Source: Elusimicrobiales bacterium (GTDB lineage: Bacteria; Elusimicrobiota; Elusimicrobia; Elusimicrobiales; UBA9959). From it: DNA of 64,000 bases. Where the stretch lies: the NCBI GenBank assembly GCA_028713125.1, contig JAQTOU010000003.1:124001-188000 (forward strand), given 5' to 3'. Each line of letters starts with the position of its first letter. The first letter of the stretch is position 1. The notes beneath the pieces are model-generated. The model was not told the DNA's origin. It ran no database searches and worked only from the letters and a program-made list of their open reading frames with translations. Shown one piece after another: positions 60,553-64,000 of this stretch. The translations under genes and the position numbers were made by a program.

Positions 60553-60581
60553 TTGCTAAAACGCCGCCCTCCCGCTATAAT
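60553..60581 (+). promoter_or_regulatory. Sigma-70-type promoter of the GT-C-like gene
   Basis: TTGCTA (60553-60558), 17 nt, TATAAT (60576-60581). Predicted start near 60588, about 42 nt before the GTG at 60630. Confidence 0.65.
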
Positions 60582-60629
60582 AGCAGGACTGCCGCGGATA
60601 TCGTTCTAAGGTTATCCGCCCCCAATATC

Positions 60630-62384
60630 GTGATTAAAAAAGACAGGTTTCTGAAGTATCTCGGCTGGCTGGCCTTCCTTTTCTCGGCTTCTGCCTTTTT
60701 TCTGCCGCTGACGGACCCGGATATTTTCTGGCGGCTTTCGGCAGGGAAGTACGCCGCCTCGCACCTTGGGCCCCCGCGCCTGGATTTTCTTTCCTGGCCG
60801 CTGCCGGGAAAGGAATGGCTGGATCTTGGCTGGGTCTCCCAGTTTGTTTATTACCTTGCGCATAAAGCCGGGGGGCTCAGGGCCCTTTTCCTGCTTAAAG
60901 CGGCCCTGCTTTGCCTGGTCCTGCTTGTATTCCGCGGGCTGGCTCTTCTTTACAAGCGGCCCGCTTTCCTGCCGCTTGCGCTGCCGGTGCTGGCCGCTGT
61001 CCTGTCCGGGGGGAGCGACCTCCGGCCGGAAAATTTTACCCTGCTTTTTTTCTGCGCCGCTCTGTATGTGCTGGAGAAATGCCGTCTTGAAGGCTTTCCT
61101 CGCGGCCTGGCTTTCAGGTTCGGGGCTTTCTTGTTCTTCGCGCTCTGGATCAATCTCGACCCCGGCTGCTTCTACGGGCTTGCCCTGCTTGGCCTGTACG
61201 CAGCCGGGGAGTTCTTTTCGGAGCTGCTTCCGCGCCTTAAAGGCGGCCCTGCGGCGGGGCATGGCCGCAGTCTGGAATATTTAAAATTATTCTCCATTGG
61301 CCTGGCCGCGACCCTTGTAAATCCTTACGGCTGGAAGGTCTATCCGGAGCTGGCCGGCCATGTTTTCCGCGCGCAGGCCGCCGGCGAATATCTGCAGGGC
61401 TGGGCGGCCGGCCGGGGGGTCCCTTACCACTGGCTCTGCGTCCTGGCCGTCCTTGCTGTATCCGCGGGGCTGGCGTACTTCGCCTTGTGGCGGCGGCATA
61501 TCGTTCATGCCCACCTGGCCTGCCTGCTTTTCTTTGTCTGGGCAGCCTCGGAGAGCTCCGGAAGCATGCCTTTTCTTTTGCTCGCCGGCCTGGCTTTCGC
61601 GCTCTCACTCCCCTGGGGCGGGCTGCCGCCTATGCACTGGGAAAAACTGCTTCGCGGCGGCGCCGCTTCCTGGCTGCTTCTTAGCGTATGGTTCTATTCC
61701 TCTTTCATCTGGCCGCATTATATCCGGGGCGCTTCATTTTTCAGGACCAGTTCCGTGAACCTCGCGCAGTTCCTGAAATCGAACAAGAAGGAGCTTTCAG
61801 GGCTGCGGCTTTATAATAACGGGGATTGGGGCGGCTGGCTGGGCTGGGAGCTCGCCCCCGACTACAAGGTCTTCCTCGACGGGCGCCGCCTGTTCGAAGA
61901 CCGGGAAAGGGAATTGGAGGAAGCGCGCGCCAGCGTCGGGACCTGGAGCGGCTTGATAGAGAAATACAAATTCGACCTGATGCTTGTCACCCTTAACGAG
62001 CCGATGGTCCCGGTAAGGCAGAGCCTGAAAGGCGGCAAGGTGGAATTGTTCTGGCGCCCGGCCTATCTTTTTTACCTGCCGAAGAAAGATTGGGCCGTAG
62101 TCTACTGGGATTACAGGGTGGCGGCCGTGGTGAGGCGCTCGGCGCTGCCCGCGGCCTGGGTCGCGGAGCGCGAGTACCGGTATCTCCGCCCGCTGGATAT
62201 CCCCAACCTGGCGCAGCCGGTCCTGGCGGGCGAAGTTTCCCTGTCCGGCCTGGACCGGGAGCTCCGGCTTTTCCTCGATTCCCACCCGGGCGGAAAAAAA
62301 GCTTCTTCCAATACGGCTCTCGTGAGTTTCTGCGAAAAAATAAAAGCGGCCTGCGCTGAAAAAGGCGCAAGGTGCCTGCTCTGA
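60630..62384 (+). CDS. Multi-span membrane protein, GT-C-like
   Basis: The product is 584 aa, starting at GTG 60630 (MIKKDRFLKYLGW) with no clear ribosome site. About nine to ten membrane segments are followed by a C-terminal soluble part of ~200 residues. The first loop DPDIFWRLSAGKYAA and the later YNNGDWGGWLGWELAPDYKVFLDGRR are typical of bacterial GT-C-like membrane proteins that build surface glycans. No nucleotide-sugar motif is expected for that class. The glycan is unknown. It is preceded by a sigma-70 promoter and followed by an MFS transporter. Confidence 0.7.
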   Translation: MIKKDRFLKYLGWLAFLFSASAFFLPLTDPDIFWRLSAGKYAASHLGPPRLDFLSWPLPGKEWLDLGWVSQFVYYLAHKAGGLRALFLLKAALLCLVLLVFRGLALLYKRPAFLPLALPVLAAVLSGGSDLRPENFTLLFFCAALYVLEKCRLEGFPRGLAFRFGAFLFFALWINLDPGCFYGLALLGLYAAGEFFSELLPRLKGGPAAGHGRSLEYLKLFSIGLAATLVNPYGWKVYPELAGHVFRAQAAGEYLQGWAAGRGVPYHWLCVLAVLAVSAGLAYFALWRRHIVHAHLACLLFFVWAASESSGSMPFLLLAGLAFALSLPWGGLPPMHWEKLLRGGAASWLLLSVWFYSSFIWPHYIRGASFFRTSSVNLAQFLKSNKKELSGLRLYNNGDWGGWLGWELAPDYKVFLDGRRLFEDRERELEEARASVGTWSGLIEKYKFDLMLVTLNEPMVPVRQSLKGGKVELFWRPAYLFYLPKKDWAVVYWDYRVAAVVRRSALPAAWVAEREYRYLRPLDIPNLAQPVLAGEVSLSGLDRELRLFLDSHPGGKKASSNTALVSFCEKIKAACAEKGARCLL

Positions 62385-62430
62385 TCTTTCGCGATACATG
62401 CCCGGCCCAGTTGTTTGATAAAATTAAGGG

Positions 62431-63639
62431 ATGAACAACCTGCTTAACCGGTGGCGAAACGCCGACCCCGCTTTCAAGGCTTTTTTGCTCGGCGTATTTT
62501 TCCTGGGCATAAACGCCGGCGTGCTCTCCGCGGCCTTCAACAATTACCTGAACGATTCTTTCAGCCTCAGCGCCAAGCAGCGCGGCTTCCTTGAATTCCC
62601 GCGCGAGCTGCCGGGTTTCCTGGCTATTTTCATAACCGGCCTGCTGACCGCCCTTCCCGTCCGCAAATGGGCCGTGGTGACCAGCCTGCTCACCGCCGTC
62701 GGGGTGGCCGGGCTGGGCTTCATGTCCCCTTCCTATGCCTGGATGATAGTCTGGATGCTTCTCTGGAGCGCCGGCAGCCATTTATTCATGACGGTGGAAA
62801 GCGTGATGGGCCTGCGCTTCGCAAAAGAAGGCGGGCACGGCCGGCGGCTGGGGCAGATAAGCGGCATGACTAATTTCGCGGCCATCTCCGGCGCCGGCTT
62901 CGTCTGGGCGGTGGCCAAGCTGGCCGGGCCCTCCATCTACAGGTGGTCGTTCTTCGCGGCCGCGGCGGCCTCGCTGGCTTCCGCTTTCCTTTTCGCGCGT
63001 ATGGAAAAAGGCGGGGAAGAGGCGGCGCCCGGCGGCACGCGCTTCGTTTTCAGGTGGAAGTATAAATGGTATTACCTGCTGAACCTCCTTTTCGGGGCGC
63101 GCAAGCAGATCTTCCTCACTTTCGCGCCCTGGGTGCTGGTGACGCAATACGGGGCCAGCCCGGCGCTGATGGCTTCGCTTGCCCTGTCGGCCGCGGCCTG
63201 CGGCGTGATCTTCAGGCAGACCTTCGGGGCGCTTGTGGACAGGATAGGCGAGAGAAAAATGTTCATAGCGGACGCGCTCATCCTCCTGGTGATCTGCGCC
63301 GGTTTCGCTTTCTCGACTTTCAGGCCGCTGCTCTATGTCCTTTACGTGCTGGACAATCTGATGTTCGCGACGCGGATAGCCCGCACCACCTACCTCAACA
63401 AGATAGCCCAGGAAAAAGCGGACATAGCGCCTACGGTTTCTTTGGGCGTCACTATAGACCACGCTCTCTCGATGAGCATACCGGCGGCCGGCGGCCTGCT
63501 CTGGGCGGCTTACGGTTATAAATCGGTGTTCATCGCCGCTTCGCTGGTCTCCGTCCTGGGTTTCTTCGCCGCGCTTGCCGTCGACGACGGCCGCCGCAAG
63601 GCCGCCGCGCCAGGGCTGGAGCCGGCTACGCCGGACTGA
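62431..63639 (+). CDS. MFS transporter
   Basis: The product is 402 aa with about twelve membrane segments and a central cytosolic loop (LFARMEKGGEEAAPGGTRF), typical of the major facilitator superfamily. The start is ATG 62431 with AAGGG directly upstream. Conserved charge motifs are weak, and the substrate cannot be told. It lies between the GT-C-like protein and a phytochelatin-synthase-like gene starting 10 nt after its stop. It may therefore export a cellular metabolite or peptide, which is only a guess. Confidence 0.8.
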   Translation: MNNLLNRWRNADPAFKAFLLGVFFLGINAGVLSAAFNNYLNDSFSLSAKQRGFLEFPRELPGFLAIFITGLLTALPVRKWAVVTSLLTAVGVAGLGFMSPSYAWMIVWMLLWSAGSHLFMTVESVMGLRFAKEGGHGRRLGQISGMTNFAAISGAGFVWAVAKLAGPSIYRWSFFAAAAASLASAFLFARMEKGGEEAAPGGTRFVFRWKYKWYYLLNLLFGARKQIFLTFAPWVLVTQYGASPALMASLALSAAACGVIFRQTFGALVDRIGERKMFIADALILLVICAGFAFSTFRPLLYVLYVLDNLMFATRIARTTYLNKIAQEKADIAPTVSLGVTIDHALSMSIPAAGGLLWAAYGYKSVFIAASLVSVLGFFAALAVDDGRRKAAAPGLEPATPD

Positions 63640-63649
63640 ACCGGGCGCT

Positions 63650-64000
63650 ATGAAATTCATACTTCCTCTTCTTGTCCTTCTCGCGGCCGCCGCTTCGGCC
63701 GGAACACCGAAGTATTCCCCGGTTGGCGGCGCGCTTGCGGTGCCCGTATCGCAGGATAACGCTTATTTCAGGAACCCGGCCAATACGGCCTATGATTACT
63801 GGAACCTGTCCGGCTTCTACATTCCGCAGACCACCGGCGCTTCCTGCTCCGCCGCCTCGGTAGCGATGGCGCTTAACGCCCTCCTGAGCGCCCGCCGCGA
63901 GCGCGGCGACGAAGAAGAGAATATAACGGAGGGGAAGCTTGTGGAAAAAGTTTCCGGGATCCCGTGGAAGTCGCTGGTCAGCGAGGAAGGCGCTGACGGC
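63650..64000 (+). CDS. Phytochelatin-synthase-like protein, 3' end outside window
   Basis: The frame runs open to the window edge (117 codons seen), so it is absent from the ORF track. A signal peptide (MKFILPLLVLLAAAASAG) is followed by YFRNPANTAYDYWNLSGFYIPQTTGASCSAASVAMALNAL. This matches the N-terminal catalytic region of phytochelatin synthases (peptidase C83), with the catalytic Cys in GASCSAAS. Bacterial members act mainly on glutathione-type thiols. The His and Asp of the triad should lie beyond the window. It would be exported to the periplasm. Confidence 0.7.
   Translation, partial: MKFILPLLVLLAAAASAGTPKYSPVGGALAVPVSQDNAYFRNPANTAYDYWNLSGFYIPQTTGASCSAASVAMALNALLSARRERGDEEENITEGKLVEKVSGIPWKSLVSEEGADG

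Noticed and set aside
1-64000. tRNA, rRNA, insertion sequences, integrases, attachment sites
   Set aside because: Reading the gaps showed no cloverleaf-like or conserved rRNA segments, no transposase motifs and no terminal inverted repeats. A covariance-model scan could still find a small RNA that I missed.

Overview
The window (64 kb, GC-rich) comes from a diderm (Gram-negative) bacterium: it encodes OmpA-type, Omp85-type and PorV-type outer-membrane proteins, an Mla lipid-transport system and a YcbB-type L,D-transpeptidase. PorV-like proteins, very large fibronectin-III secreted proteins ending in FlgD/T9SS-like C-terminal domains, and dense two-component signalling together suggest a free-living Elusimicrobiota-type lineage. 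That placement is an inference from protein style, not from a marker gene. No rRNA, tRNA, CRISPR array, IS element or integrase was found. No gene-free stretch exceeds 300 bases; the longest gap is 55372-55655 and is full of promoter signals.

Layout. 1-2159: 3' part of a repeat protein with phage tail-fibre-like modules. 2320-7370: a secreted beta-propeller/IPT protein and a PorV-OmpA fusion. 7455-10215: small envelope proteins, an AsmA/DUF748-like protein and a lone receiver. 10315-13101: a 20-codon leader ORF, a zinc alcohol dehydrogenase and a ThDP 2-keto-acid decarboxylase, i.e. a keto acid to aldehyde to alcohol module. 13212-19583: an Omp85-type protein, a hybrid kinase and a tandemly duplicated beta-barrel plus helical secreted-protein cassette. 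19587-21774: an L,D-transpeptidase convergent with a MepK-like endopeptidase. 21819-27346 (minus): MlaD, MlaF, MlaE, STAS, a GAF/PP2C/RsbW-like fusion and a truncated receiver-HisKA protein, apparently one operon. 27540-40005 (minus): receiver kinases, an adenylate cyclase, a 2235-aa Fn3 protein and its PorV-TPR partner. 39941-53135 (minus): a Wsp/ACF-like chemosensory cluster (CheW, CheR-TPR, CheW, MCP, CheA-REC, CheB) followed by a six-PAS hybrid kinase and a receiver-HD-GYP protein. 53219-55371 (minus): AI-2E-type permease, holin-like protein, small basic protein, small barrel. 55656-64000: papain-like protease, secreted phospholipase D, a pseudo-receiver kinase, a GT-C-like membrane protein, an MFS transporter and the start of a phytochelatin-synthase-like protein.

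How it fits together. Most of the window concerns the envelope and how it is sensed. Two PorV-like proteins each sit beside a large secreted protein with a CTD-like end, suggesting paired cargo and outer-membrane shuttle. The Wsp-like array probably feeds cyclic-di-GMP turnover through the HD-GYP protein. The partner-switching proteins sit directly on the Mla genes and may control phospholipid transport.

The most unexpected non-coding signal is a composite promoter-like element. A TCCG (TCCT once) box lies 25 nt (26 once) upstream of a TATNNT-like hexamer, usually with a conserved block further upstream. I found six copies, always oriented toward the next gene, and four of the five target genes encode secreted or outer-membrane proteins. 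It looks like an envelope regulon. Separate sigma-70-type promoters are visible at 55594-55622, 60553-60581 and, on the minus strand, 60507-60536.
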